From the NCBI GenBank assembly GCA_030019255.1, contig JASEFK010000001.1, positions 106,720 to 170,719 on the forward strand: a stretch of DNA of 64,000 nucleotides. Direction: 5' to 3'. Of this stretch, positions 1-9,319 are shown piece by piece; position 1 is the first letter of the stretch; the number at the start of each line of letters is the position of its first letter. The notes below the pieces were generated by a model. It was not told the origin of the DNA, did no database searches, and saw only the letters and a list, made by a program, of their open reading frames with translations. This DNA is from Actinomycetota bacterium. Lineage in GTDB: Bacteria > Actinomycetota > Geothermincolia > Geothermincolales > RBG-13-55-18. Both the position numbers and the translations under genes were made by a program.

Positions 1-1
1 C

Positions 2-1288
2 ATGCTGGCGGTCTGCGGCACGCTCGAATCGTCCGCCCTGCGGGGAAGGGTGGTGGTGGGGGAACTGGCCCTCGACGGCAAGGTGAGGGGGGTGCGCGGC
101 GCCCTGGCCATGGCCCTTTGGGCCCGGCGGAGGGGCTGGGAGGAGATGATGGTTCCCGCCGAAAACCTGGCCGAGGCCTCCCTGCCCGGCGGCATCCGCG
201 TGGTGGGGGTGAGGAACCTGAGGGAAGCCCTGGACCACCTGCAGGGAAAGTCCGTGCCCCAGCCCCCTATCTCCAGGAGGGAGAGGAAGGAATCCTTCCC
301 CTGTCTCTCAGAGGTCAAGGGGCAGCTGCACGCCAAGAGAGCCCTGGAGGTGGCCGCCGCTGGGGGCCACAACATCCTCTTCATCGGCCCTCCCGGGTCC
401 GGGAAGTCCATGCTGGCGGAAAGGCTTCCCGGGATCATGCCGCCCCTGCTCCCGGAGGAGGTCTTGGAGGTCGCCAGCATCCACAGCATCGCCGGCCTGC
501 TGGATCCCGGCTCGGCGCTGTCCGCGTCTCCACCCTTTCGCGCTCCCCATCATTCCATATCCCACGTGGGACTGGTGGGAGGCGGGAAGAACTTTCCCCG
601 GCCCGGGGAGATAACCCTCAGCCACCGCGGCGTGCTCTTCCTGGACGAGCTGCCGGAGTTCCGTCGCGATGCGCTCGAGGTATTGCGGCAGCCACTGGAG
701 ACCGGGAGGGTCACCGTGTCCAGGTCCCTGGTCACCACGACCTTCCCGGCCCGTTTCCTTCTGGTGGCGGGGATGAATCCCTGTCCCTGCGGCTTCCTCG
801 GCGATTCGGTGCGTCCCTGCTGCTGTCCCCCGGGAAGGATAAGAAATTACTACCAACGCGTCTCTGGTCCCCTCCTGGACCGCATCGACATCCAGGTGGA
901 GGTGCCCCGGTTGACCCCCCGGGAACTGGTAGAACTTCCCAGGGGCGAGAAGTCGGAGTCCGTACGGGAGCGGGTCATGGCGGCGCGGGAGAGGCAGAGG
1001 GAACGCTGGGGAGACGGTTCCGCCACCAACGCCGACGTGGAGATAAACAGGCTGTACGAGGCCTGCCGACTAGGGGAGGAGGAGAGGCGCTTCATGTACC
1101 TGGCTTCCGAGAAAATGGGGCTCACCGCAAGGGGTTTCGACCGCTGCCTGCGGGTGGCGCGCACCATAGCCGACCTGGCGGGCAGGGACAGGGTCGGCGT
1201 TGCGGACCTGGCCGAGGCCGTGCAGTACCGGTCCCTGGAAAGGATAAGGGGTTCGCTTGCCCTGCAGGAGGTGGGACATGCGGGTTGA
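2..1288 (+). CDS. comM: ComM/YifB-type Mg-chelatase-like AAA+ ATPase (5' truncated)
   Basis: AAA+ helicase-like ATPase of the ComM/YifB family, which in competent bacteria promotes branch migration when single-stranded DNA integrates. The visible 428 residues show a Walker A GPPGSGKS, a Walker B LFLDELPEF, and the Cys-rich NPCPCG...CCCPP element typical of the family. The frame is already open at the left edge and the first visible residues match the family about 75 residues in, so the ATG at position 2 is internal and the true start lies outside the window. The 3' end overlaps dprA by 11 bases, as in many actinobacteria, which suggests co-translation. Family assignment is firm; a role in competence here is inferred from the family and from dprA next door. 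Confidence 0.95.
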   Translation: MLAVCGTLESSALRGRVVVGELALDGKVRGVRGALAMALWARRRGWEEMMVPAENLAEASLPGGIRVVGVRNLREALDHLQGKSVPQPPISRRERKESFPCLSEVKGQLHAKRALEVAAAGGHNILFIGPPGSGKSMLAERLPGIMPPLLPEEVLEVASIHSIAGLLDPGSALSASPPFRAPHHSISHVGLVGGGKNFPRPGEITLSHRGVLFLDELPEFRRDALEVLRQPLETGRVTVSRSLVTTTFPARFLLVAGMNPCPCGFLGDSVRPCCCPPGRIRNYYQRVSGPLLDRIDIQVEVPRLTPRELVELPRGEKSESVRERVMAARERQRERWGDGSATNADVEINRLYEACRLGEEERRFMYLASEKMGLTARGFDRCLRVARTIADLAGRDRVGVADLAEAVQYRSLERIRGSLALQEVGHAG

Positions 1289-2483
1289 GGAAGGGAGGGC
1301 GGCCTCGCCGGCGGGAGAGGTGCGCGCGGGCGTTGACGCGAGGGAGAGGGAGAGGGCTTACCGCGCAGCCCTGGCCCTCCTTCCCCGCATGAGCCCCATC
1401 TCCCTCCCCCGGATGATACGGATGGCGGGTGGCGCGGAGGAGCTGTGGGAGCTGCTCCGGAGGGGAGGAGAGAGGGCGGCGGCCTTGGTGGGTGGAGAGA
1501 GGGCCGGTGAATGGGAGGAGATATGCCGCCGGACGGACCCCTGGGAATCGCTAAAGGGGCTGGCCCGGCGGGACATCAGGGTCATCCTGCCCGGGGAGGA
1601 CGCCGTGCCCGAGATCCTGTGGGGGATCTACGATCCGCCGGCGTTGCTCTTCGCTAGGGGCCAGGAGATACCCCGGTGCTCAGTGTGCGTGGCCGTGGTG
1701 GGAGCGCGGAAGGCCACATCCTATGGGCGCCGTTGCGCTGAACAGCTTGCCGCCGGGCTCGCCCGGAGCGGGGTGGTGGTGGTCTCGGGCGCGGCCTACG
1801 GCATCGACGCCCATGCTCACCGGGGCTGCCTCCAGGCGGGAGGGTTCACGGTGGCGGTGCTGGGTTGCGGTATCGACAGGGCCTATCCACCGGAGCATGC
1901 CGGGCTCCTGGCCGGGATAGCGGAGAGCGGATGCCTCTTGAGCGAGTATCCGCCGGGAGAGGACCCACAGCCCTGGAAATTTCCCCACCGGAACCGGATC
2001 ATAGCCGGGCTCTCCTTGGCCGTGGTGGTGGTGGAAGCCTCGGCCAGGAGTGGAGCCCTCATCACCGCCGATTTTGCCCTCGAGGAAGGTCGCGAGGTAA
2101 TGGCGGTTCCCGGTCTCATCGGCCATCCCTTGACGGAGGGCACCCACGACCTGATCAAGAAGGGGGCCAAGTTGGTCACCGGGGTGGAGGATATCCTGGA
2201 GGAGCTGCCCCCGGAAGCCGTCCGGCACCTGCGTCCCGGGGAGGGGAAGGAAAGGAACGGGGTTGTCCTTGCCGGGATGGAGATGTCTCCCCTGGAGAAG
2301 AAGGTCCTCCGCCTGCTGGGCGAGGAACCCGGGACGTTGGACCGTCTCTCCCTCCACGCCGGGGAGGAACCGCAGGAACTCCTGGCGGCGCTGACCTCCT
2401 TGGTCCTCAAGGGGTGGGTGCGCCAGGACGCGGGAGGACGGTACGACCTGTCACCCTTCATTCCCCGCGGCCTTTTATCCTGA
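1278..2483 (+). CDS. dprA: DNA processing protein DprA
   Basis: DprA/Smf binds incoming single-stranded DNA and loads RecA. The 401-residue protein has an N-terminal helical region, a Rossmann-like core beginning VVGARKATSYG, the FPHRNRIIAG motif, the SARSGAL segment, and a C-terminal winged-helix-like domain (last ~60 residues). I chose ATG 1278 because an AGGAGGTGGG ribosome site lies just upstream; an in-frame start at 1257 would add seven residues with no better site. It overlaps the end of comM by 11 bases, so the two are probably one transcript. Downstream is an unusually AT-rich gap before xerC. Confidence 0.95.
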   Translation: MRVEEGRAASPAGEVRAGVDARERERAYRAALALLPRMSPISLPRMIRMAGGAEELWELLRRGGERAAALVGGERAGEWEEICRRTDPWESLKGLARRDIRVILPGEDAVPEILWGIYDPPALLFARGQEIPRCSVCVAVVGARKATSYGRRCAEQLAAGLARSGVVVVSGAAYGIDAHAHRGCLQAGGFTVAVLGCGIDRAYPPEHAGLLAGIAESGCLLSEYPPGEDPQPWKFPHRNRIIAGLSLAVVVVEASARSGALITADFALEEGREVMAVPGLIGHPLTEGTHDLIKKGAKLVTGVEDILEELPPEAVRHLRPGEGKERNGVVLAGMEMSPLEKKVLRLLGEEPGTLDRLSLHAGEEPQELLAALTSLVLKGWVRQDAGGRYDLSPFIPRGLLS

Positions 2484-2612
2484 GTCCGGATAATACGCGT
2501 CAAACCTTTTAACAATAATAATATTATTCAACTTTAATTTCAGATGTTGACAATAGTGTAATTTAATATACTATTATATTATGCTTCAACAGCTTGGCGT
2601 CCCGGAGGGGGA
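2484..2612 (+). promoter_or_regulatory. AT-rich promoter region upstream of xerC
   Basis: Short AT-rich island in otherwise GC-rich sequence. It contains a consensus TTGACA at 2547-2552 and TACTAT at 2569-2574 (spacer 16), with an overlapping TATACT at 2567-2572. A perfect 12-base palindrome AATAATATTATT lies at 2517-2528. Read as a housekeeping-type promoter for xerC-whiG; the palindrome could be an operator or part of an UP-like element. Confidence 0.55.
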
Positions 2613-3521
2613 ATGATGCGGGAGGAAGTTGAGGGATACCTCAGGCACCTCAGGGCCGAGCGCCGGCTCTCGCCCCAGACCCTGCGCGCCTACCGTTCGG
2701 ACCTGGAGTTCTTTGTCGATTTCTGTCAGCGCTCGGGGGTGGAAGACCCTTCCCGGGTGGATCACCGCCTGCTGCGGCGCTACCTGGCTCACCTGCGGAC
2801 CAGGGGTTATGCCCGCACCACCATCGCCCGCCGGACGGCGGCGGTCAGGAGTTTCTTCCGCTACCTGGTGAGGAGCGGAAGCCTGAGGTCCGATCCCTCC
2901 CTGGCCCTCTCCCCGCCACGCCGCGAGAGGCGGTTGCCGCGGGTTCTGAGCCTGAGGGAAATAGAGGAGGCTGAGAGGCGACATGGGCTGCACGTGTACC
3001 GCACGTCTTTGCGGGATATGGCCCTGGTGGAGCTCCTTTACGCCACCGGGATGCGCGTGAGCGAGCTCGCCGGCCTGGAGGTGAGGGACCTGGATATGCG
3101 AAGAGGGGAGGTGAAGGTTCTCGGTAAAGGGCGCAAGGAAAGGGTGATTCCCGTGCACCAGGCGGCGCTTCAGCTGCTCCGGGCGTACATGGAACGGGAG
3201 AGGCCCATCCTGGCCGCTAATCGGAGCGACGGGGAAACGGTCGGCGACCCCCTTTTTCTGAGCGTGCGGGGCGGCAGGCTCAGCGACCGGGGGGTGCGCC
3301 GGGTGGTGGAGCGCTTCTTCCGCAACCTGGAGGGAGGGAAGAGGGTGAGCCCGCATACCCTGAGGCACACCTTCGCCACCCATCTCCTTCAGGGTGGAGC
3401 CGACCTCAGGTCCGTGCAGGAGCTGCTGGGTCATGTTGATTTATCCACCACCCAGATATATACTCAACTGAGCAGAAAGAAACTCAAGGAAGCTTTTTTC
3501 CAGGCCCATCCCCGCGCGTGA
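2613..3521 (+). CDS. xerC: Tyrosine recombinase XerC/XerD family
   Basis: Site-specific tyrosine recombinase of XerC/D size (302 aa), expected to resolve chromosome dimers at dif. It has an N-terminal SAM-like DNA-binding domain (about residues 1-90) and a C-terminal catalytic domain. The catalytic set is visible: Arg in ATGMRVSELAGL, Lys in LGKGRKERV, HTLRH, LGHVDLSTTQ, and the nucleophile Tyr in IYTQL. The start follows a GGAGGGGGA ribosome site; ATG 2616 is an equally placed alternative. It sits between dprA and a WhiG-like sigma factor, a conserved actinobacterial order, which favours a chromosomal Xer over a phage integrase. XerC versus XerD cannot be settled from this window. Confidence 0.92.
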   Translation: MMREEVEGYLRHLRAERRLSPQTLRAYRSDLEFFVDFCQRSGVEDPSRVDHRLLRRYLAHLRTRGYARTTIARRTAAVRSFFRYLVRSGSLRSDPSLALSPPRRERRLPRVLSLREIEEAERRHGLHVYRTSLRDMALVELLYATGMRVSELAGLEVRDLDMRRGEVKVLGKGRKERVIPVHQAALQLLRAYMERERPILAANRSDGETVGDPLFLSVRGGRLSDRGVRRVVERFFRNLEGGKRVSPHTLRHTFATHLLQGGADLRSVQELLGHVDLSTTQIYTQLSRKKLKEAFFQAHPRA

Positions 3522-3563
3522 AACAACTGCAAAAGCGAGCGTCCGGCAACCGGGACAGGGAGA

Positions 3564-4385
3564 ATGTTGAACACGGCAGATTTTTACAAAAGAGGGGCGA
3601 GGTTGGAAGGCATAGAGGAAGTAGGCGAACTCTGGAAGCAGTTCAAGGAGGAAGGTTCACAGGAGGCCAGGGAAAAGCTGATTCTCAACTATGCACCCCT
3701 GGTCAAGTACGTTGCCGGTAGGGTGTCCTCAAGTTTGCCCCCCAACATCGAATACGCCGACCTGGTAAGCTACGGGATTTTCGGACTCATCGACGCCATC
3801 GAGAAGTATGATCCCGAGAGGGGCATCAAGTTCGAGACCTATGCCATAGCCCGCATCAAGGGGGCCATCATCGACGAGCTGCGCTCCATCGACTGGGTGC
3901 CGCGCTCCATACGCTTCAAGGCCCGGGAGATCGAGAAGGCCTACGTCATGCTGGAGAACGAGCTCAAGCGCCTCCCCACCGACGAGGAGGTCGCCAGGCA
4001 CATGAACATCTCCCTGGACGAATACAACCAGCTCCTGCAGCAGATGAGCTTTATCTCCCTGGTGGCCCTGGACGAGTTGTGGAACGTGGGAGGGGACAAG
4101 GGGGACAAGGTCAGCCTGGTGGATACCCTGGAGGACTCCCGTGCCGAGGACCCCTCCAAGACCTACGAGATCGAGGAGATGAAGCAGATCCTGGCCGAGG
4201 CCATCAACCGCCTTCCGGAGCGGGAGAAGATCGTCATCACCCTCTATTACTACGAGGGCCTGACCCTTCGCGAGATAGGGGAGGTGCTGGGGGTCACCGA
4301 ATCCCGCGTCTGCCAGATGCACACCAAGGCCATCCTCCGCCTGCGGGGCCGACTGGCCAACGCCAAGGGACTCCTCGAGGTATAG
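3564..4385 (+). CDS. whiG: FliA/WhiG-family RNA polymerase sigma factor
   Basis: Group 3 sigma-70 factor, 273 aa. Region 2 is represented by the DLVSYGIFGLIDAIEKYDP segment and FETYAIARIKGAIIDELRS; region 3 follows (WVPRSIR...RLPTDEEVARHM); region 4 has LPEREKIVITLYYYEGLTLREIGEVLGVTESRVCQMH. These are hallmarks of the FliA/WhiG type. In Streptomyces WhiG sits in the same place, just before rpsB, and controls sporulation; in motile bacteria the same family runs flagellar genes. No flagellar or sporulation genes are in view, so the regulon is unknown. The gene lies 42 bases after xerC, and a separate promoter and terminator-like hairpin separate it from rpsB. Confidence 0.9.
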   Translation: MLNTADFYKRGARLEGIEEVGELWKQFKEEGSQEAREKLILNYAPLVKYVAGRVSSSLPPNIEYADLVSYGIFGLIDAIEKYDPERGIKFETYAIARIKGAIIDELRSIDWVPRSIRFKAREIEKAYVMLENELKRLPTDEEVARHMNISLDEYNQLLQQMSFISLVALDELWNVGGDKGDKVSLVDTLEDSRAEDPSKTYEIEEMKQILAEAINRLPEREKIVITLYYYEGLTLREIGEVLGVTESRVCQMHTKAILRLRGRLANAKGLLEV

Positions 4386-4416
4386 GGACCGTTTGTCCTT
4401 TCAGGATGCAGCTTCT

Positions 4417-4444
4417 TTGACCCGGCACGAACCTGTGCTATATT
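4417..4444 (+). promoter_or_regulatory. Extended -10 promoter for rpsB-tsf
   Basis: TTGACC at 4417-4422 and TATATT at 4439-4444, spacer 16, preceded by TGC, giving an extended -10 (TGCTATATT). It would start an rpsB leader of roughly 185 bases. Confidence 0.65.
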
Positions 4445-4513
4445 TATGGCGCACCCAGACGTTGAAGGAAGGAGGTGGGCCAAAAGTCCAGGGATATAGC
4501 CGGGTGCAGAAGG

Positions 4514-4537
4514 CCCGCCGCGAGCGGGATTTTTTTT
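4514..4537 (+). terminator. Intrinsic terminator/attenuator in the rpsB leader
   Basis: Stem CCCGC (4514-4518) pairs with GCGGG (4524-4528) around a five-base loop and is followed by eight T (4530-4537). It lies about 60 bases downstream of the predicted start of transcription and 100 bases upstream of rpsB, so it could attenuate rpsB-tsf or simply end whiG read-through. Confidence 0.6.
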
Positions 4538-4637
4538 AGCCGTCACATCACGCACGTCCGCGGACCCGGTCCCCGGGTGCCCTCCGGGGTGGGGATGCGG
4601 GAGGGAAGCGGGCGGAGGAAGAACCATGGGAGGTAAA

Positions 4638-5438
4638 ATGACCGTCGTATCCATGAAGCATCTCCTGGAGGCCGGGTTCCACTTTGGGCATCAGACCCGC
4701 CGCTGGAATCCCAAGATGGCCCGGTACATCTTCACCGAACGCAACGGGATCTACATCATCGACCTGCAGCAAACCCTGGCCCTCATAGAGGTGGCCTATA
4801 ACTTCATCCGGGACCTGGTGGGAAACGGGGGGACCCTCCTTTTCGTGGGCACCAAGAAACAGGCCCAGGAAGCCATTCGGGAGAACGCCCAACGCTGTGG
4901 AATGCCCTACGTGGTCAACCGCTGGCTGGGCGGGACCCTCACCAACTGGGTGACCATCAAGCAGCGTATCGAAAAATTGAGGGAACTCGAGGAGATGGAG
5001 GCCTCGGGAGAGATCGAGGCCATGCCCAAGAAGGAAGCCACGCGCGTCCGGCACCAGCTGGCCAAGCTGCGGCGCAACCTGGAAGGGTTGAGGAACATGG
5101 AGAGCCTGCCGGACGCCCTTTTCATAATCGATCCCCGCAAGGAGAGCATAGCCCTCATGGAGGCGCGCCGCCTGGAGATACCCGTGGTCGCAGTGGTGGA
5201 CACCAACTGTGACCCCGACCTGGTGGATTACGTCATCCCCGGCAACGATGACGCCATCCGGGCGGCCAACCTGATTTGCAAGATCATCTCCAACGCGGTT
5301 CTGGAAGGCCTGCAGATACGGGAGATCATGCAGGCGAGCTCGGGTGGCAAGGAGGAAGAGGGCGCATATTCCTCCGCCGTCACCGCCGGACCTGGGGGGG
5401 AGGATTCCCCGGTGGAGGAGGGAGCGGCGGCCGAATGA
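4638..5438 (+). CDS. rpsB: 30S ribosomal protein S2
   Basis: Ribosomal protein uS2 of the small subunit (266 aa). The N-terminal [20 protein letters not shown] segment and [11 protein letters not shown] are diagnostic. I chose ATG 4638, which aligns with the start of other S2 proteins and sits behind GGGAGGTAAA; ATG 4626 (four residues longer) also has a ribosome site, so both may be used. The C-terminus carries a ~35-residue acidic, Gly/Ser-rich tail after the conserved core, common in actinobacterial S2. It is paired with tsf 51 bases downstream and has its own promoter with an attenuator-like hairpin in the leader. Confidence 0.97.
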   Translation: MTVVSMKHLLEAGFHFGHQTRRWNPKMARYIFTERNGIYIIDLQQTLALIEVAYNFIRDLVGNGGTLLFVGTKKQAQEAIRENAQRCGMPYVVNRWLGGTLTNWVTIKQRIEKLRELEEMEASGEIEAMPKKEATRVRHQLAKLRRNLEGLRNMESLPDALFIIDPRKESIALMEARRLEIPVVAVVDTNCDPDLVDYVIPGNDDAIRAANLICKIISNAVLEGLQIREIMQASSGGKEEEGAYSSAVTAGPGGEDSPVEEGAAAE

Positions 5439-5489
5439 GCCACGCCCGCGGCAGCACGCCGGTGATATACGTCGATTGAAGGAGGAGTC

Positions 5490-6095
5490 ATGGAGATCAA
5501 CGCCGCACAGGTGAAGGCCCTCAGGGAGAAGACCGGGGCCGGCGTAATGGATTGCAAGAAGGCCCTCCAGGAAGCGGAAGGGGATATGGATAGGGCCCTG
5601 CGCATCCTGAGGGAGAAGGGCCTGGCCGGTGCCAAGAAGAAGGCAGGCCGCAGCGCCGCGGACGGCATCATCGATGCCTACATACACCTGAACAATCGAG
5701 TCGGGGTGCTCCTGGAGGTGAACTGCGAGACCGATTTCGTGGCCCGCAACGAGACCTTCCGCTCCATGGTCCACGACATCGCCATGCACATCGCCGCCTC
5801 CGCACCCCTTTACGTGTCCGCCGAAGACGTACCCCCGGAGGTCCTGGAGCAGGAGAAGGAGATCTACCGCAAGCGCGCCCTCCAGGAGGGGAAGCCGGAG
5901 AAGGTGGTGGACAAGATCGTGGAGGGCAGGCTGAAGAAGTTCTACGAGGAGGTCTGCCTCCTGGACCAGCCTTTCGTAAAGGAGCCGGAGATCACCGTAG
6001 GCGAGCTGGTGCAGCGCACCATAGCCGCAGTGGGCGAGAACATCGTGGTGCGCCGGTTCGTCCGCTACCAGCTGGGTGAGACCCTCTCCGAATGA
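5490..6095 (+). CDS. tsf: Elongation factor Ts
   Basis: Guanine nucleotide exchange factor for EF-Tu. At 201 aa it is the short form of EF-Ts, with the N-terminal UBA-like region ([19 protein letters not shown]) and the [14 protein letters not shown] core motif, but with a reduced dimerisation domain compared with the ~280-residue E. coli protein. The start follows GAAGGAGGAGTC. It follows rpsB in the usual order and probably shares its transcript. Confidence 0.97.
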   Translation: MEINAAQVKALREKTGAGVMDCKKALQEAEGDMDRALRILREKGLAGAKKKAGRSAADGIIDAYIHLNNRVGVLLEVNCETDFVARNETFRSMVHDIAMHIAASAPLYVSAEDVPPEVLEQEKEIYRKRALQEGKPEKVVDKIVEGRLKKFYEEVCLLDQPFVKEPEITVGELVQRTIAAVGENIVVRRFVRYQLGETLSE

Positions 6096-6151
6096 AGGCC
6101 GGGCGGGCCGCTTCGGTGAACCCCGCCGCCGCGGGGGGAAGGGGAAGGTAG

Positions 6152-7049
<898 letters not shown>

Positions 7050-7052
7050 CAA

Positions 7053-7610
7053 GTGGTCGAGGACGTGTTGAGGGACGCGGAGAGAAGGATGAAGAAGGCG
7101 GTGGAGCACGTCCGCGACGATTTCGCGGCTATCCGGACCGGAAGGGCCAGTGCCTCGCTCCTCAACCGGGTTTACGTGAACTATTACGGGCAGCAGACCC
7201 CGCTCAACCAGATAGCTTCCATCGCCGTTCCCGAACCGAGCCTGCTGGTTATCTCCCCCTACGACAAGAGCGTCATAAACGAGATCGAGAAGGCCATCCT
7301 GGCCTCGGACCTGGGGTTGAACCCGGTGAACGACGGGAACGTCATCCGCCTGCCCATTCCCAAGTTGACCGAGGAAAGGCGCAAGGAGCTCACCCGCATG
7401 GTGCGCGCGAGGGCCGAGGAGGGCAGGGTGGCCATCCGCAACATCAGACGGGACGCCATCGAGGACCTGCGGGCCTTCGAAAAGGAGGGGGAGATCACCA
7501 AGGATGACCTCCACCGCGGACAGGAAGAGGTCCAGAAGCTCACCGACCGCTACATAGCCGAGACGGACGAGATGCTCAAGGTAAAGGAAAAGGAGCTCAT
7601 GGAGGTCTGA
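7053..7610 (+). CDS. frr: Ribosome recycling factor
   Basis: RRF splits post-termination ribosomes together with EF-G. The 185-aa length is standard, and DDFAAIRTGRASASLL near the N-terminus and the RRDAIEDLRAFEKEG helix near the C-terminus are characteristic of its two-domain tRNA-like shape. The start is GTG 7053, seven to eight bases after a GGAGGAGGGA site that is part of a duplicated copy of the pyrH tail. It is followed within two bases by the TTG start of cdsA, so the two are likely translated together. Confidence 0.96.
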   Translation: MVEDVLRDAERRMKKAVEHVRDDFAAIRTGRASASLLNRVYVNYYGQQTPLNQIASIAVPEPSLLVISPYDKSVINEIEKAILASDLGLNPVNDGNVIRLPIPKLTEERRKELTRMVRARAEEGRVAIRNIRRDAIEDLRAFEKEGEITKDDLHRGQEEVQKLTDRYIAETDEMLKVKEKELMEV

Positions 7611-7611
7611 T

Positions 7612-8493
7612 TTGGCGGTAGGGGGCAGGGAAGGGGCCGCGCCGACCGGGAAACCCCTCCGGGAGCGCTTCGCCGACCTGGCGGCACGGGTGGTGAGCGC
7701 GGTCATCCTGGTCCTGGTGGTGGTCATCCTCCTATGGTGGGGAGAGATACCCTTCACCGTGGGGATCACCCTGCTCGTGGCGGGCGGTCTCTGGGAGCTC
7801 TATTCCACCTACCGCCGCCACGGATACCGCCCCGCCGGATGGCTTTCACTGGCCGCCGGCTGTTCCTTTCCGGTGATGGCCTATTTCCTGCAGAGGGGGG
7901 AGAACGCCGATCTGACCCCCATGGTCGCGGCGCTGGCCCTCTACATGCCCCTCGTCCTTGCCTGGTGTCTCTTCGGGCCGCATTCCGAGTCCCCCACCAC
8001 CGACGTCGCCGTCTCCCTTCTGGGAGTGGTGCTGGTGGGGTTCTGTCTCTCCCACTTCGTGCTCATGCTCCATTTCGACACGGTGAGCTGGACGGCCCCC
8101 TTTGCGGTCATCGTCATGGTCTGGATATACGATGCGGTGGCCTATTTCGCCGGCTCGGCCTTCGGTAAGCATAAGCTGGCGCCGCGCATAAGCCCGGGCA
8201 AGAGCTGGGAGGGGACCCTGGCGGGGTCGGCGGGTGCCTTCATCGCCGCCTACGTCCTCCACCTCACCCTCAACCGTGATTGGCTCACCCTGGGGGTTAG
8301 CATGGAGCTCGCCGCCCTGGTGTGCGTATTCGGGCCCCTGGGCGACCTATCCGAGTCCATGGTCAAAAGGGAGTTGGAGATAAAGGACATGAGTTCCCTC
8401 ATCCCCGGGCACGGGGGGATCATGGACCGCTTCGACAGCATGTTCCTCACCGCCGCCGTCTCCTACTACTTCCTCCGCTACCTCATCCTCTAA
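7612..8493 (+). CDS. cdsA: Phosphatidate cytidylyltransferase (CDP-diglyceride synthase)
   Basis: Integral membrane enzyme making CDP-diacylglycerol from phosphatidate and CTP, the precursor of all phospholipids and of the phosphatidylinositol pathway encoded at 15125-16944. It has 293 aa with about seven or eight hydrophobic segments. The family signature is complete near the C-terminus: SMVKRELEIKD followed by PGHGGIMDRFDS. The start is TTG 7612, supported by GGAGGT five bases upstream within the frr stop region; no ATG fits. The order frr-cdsA-dxr is conserved, but here a gap with a decayed gene separates cdsA from dxr. Confidence 0.95.
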   Translation: MAVGGREGAAPTGKPLRERFADLAARVVSAVILVLVVVILLWWGEIPFTVGITLLVAGGLWELYSTYRRHGYRPAGWLSLAAGCSFPVMAYFLQRGENADLTPMVAALALYMPLVLAWCLFGPHSESPTTDVAVSLLGVVLVGFCLSHFVLMLHFDTVSWTAPFAVIVMVWIYDAVAYFAGSAFGKHKLAPRISPGKSWEGTLAGSAGAFIAAYVLHLTLNRDWLTLGVSMELAALVCVFGPLGDLSESMVKRELEIKDMSSLIPGHGGIMDRFDSMFLTAAVSYYFLRYLIL

Positions 8494-8882
8494 CCACACC
8501 TTGGGGTCGGTCCCTTTCCATTTCCGAAACCTTCCCCGTTAGAAAAAGAGTTGTAGTCTTTTGCGGCTGCGTAAAAAGCGGCCTGTACGGGTGGCTGGCT
8601 ATGAACGGGGCAAAGCAGAAGTTGCATCATGGAGCGAATAAATGGGATCAGGATTTATTCCCAACCCTACCCGAGGGTCTCGTGGTCGCGACGCGGGAGG
8701 TGAAGGCAAACAACCCATAATCCTCGGTATAACATACATGGTAGGAAATGGACCCCACGAGTTTATTGCACTGATCCAGAAAATGATTGAAACAGGTTGT
8801 GAAACTACCCAGCAGGAAAAGTCTTCGACTTCTACCCTCGGATGGCTTGCCTTGAAGACATGGCATCCGGGAGCTGGAATAA
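8494..8882. other. Intergenic stretch after cdsA, no gene recognised
   Basis: Less GC-rich than its neighbours. Open frames are short and carry no recognisable motif. It leads into the truncated SDR sequence, so it may be decayed or imported DNA. Confidence 0.4.
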
Positions 8883-9240
8883 CTATTCAGAAGTGCTTTT
8901 CTGGAAATCCCGGTGAACAATGCCGGGGTGGTCAATTCCAGTCCTTTCCTGGAAAAACCCGGCGAATCCATCCAGCGCACCGTGGCCGTGAACCTGCTGG
9001 CCCTCTTCTGGACCATGAAGGCTTTCCTTCCGGACATGGTATCCAGGCGTGCCGGCCACGTGGTGAACATGGTCTCGTCCGGGGGCTTGTCGAGCGTTCC
9101 CCATTTAGTGGATAACTGCGCCGCCAAGTTCGCGGTAGTGGGGCTGACAGAGTCTTTGCGGCAGGAGTCCAAGTTGAGAGGCCTCCGGGACATAAGGTTC
9201 ACCTACGTGTGTCCCAACACCGTGGCCACGGGCCGCTCTC
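8883..9240 (+). pseudogene. Truncated short-chain dehydrogenase/reductase (SDR) remnant
   Basis: The frame encodes an internal SDR piece: VNNAGVV (the conserved NNAG motif), then a helix, SRRAGHVVNMVSSGG (the catalytic-Ser strand), CAAKFAVVGLTESLRQE, and RFTYVCPNTVATG. The N-terminal cofactor-binding TGxxxGxG half is absent, with an in-frame stop at 8880-8882. The catalytic YxxxK is degraded: Asn stands where Tyr is expected (DNCAAK). Similarity stops after VATG, although the frame runs on into dxr. It resembles the classical SDRs related to retinol dehydrogenases. It has no ribosome site or start and is best read as a dead fragment wedged between cdsA and dxr. Confidence 0.75.
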
Positions 9241-9307
9241 CGGCGCTAATGACGTGGCTCATGTTCGTGCCAAGCGCGGACATGGCCGCTACCGCCCCTC
9301 CAGCCCT

Positions 9308-9313
9308 TATAAT
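9308..9313 (+). promoter_or_regulatory. Consensus -10 for a probably leaderless dxr mRNA
   Basis: A perfect TATAAT ends six bases before the dxr ATG (9320), placing the expected transcription start at or next to the A of the start codon. No Shine-Dalgarno sequence is present and no clear -35 is seen. Confidence 0.6.
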
Positions 9314-9319
9314 GTTCAT

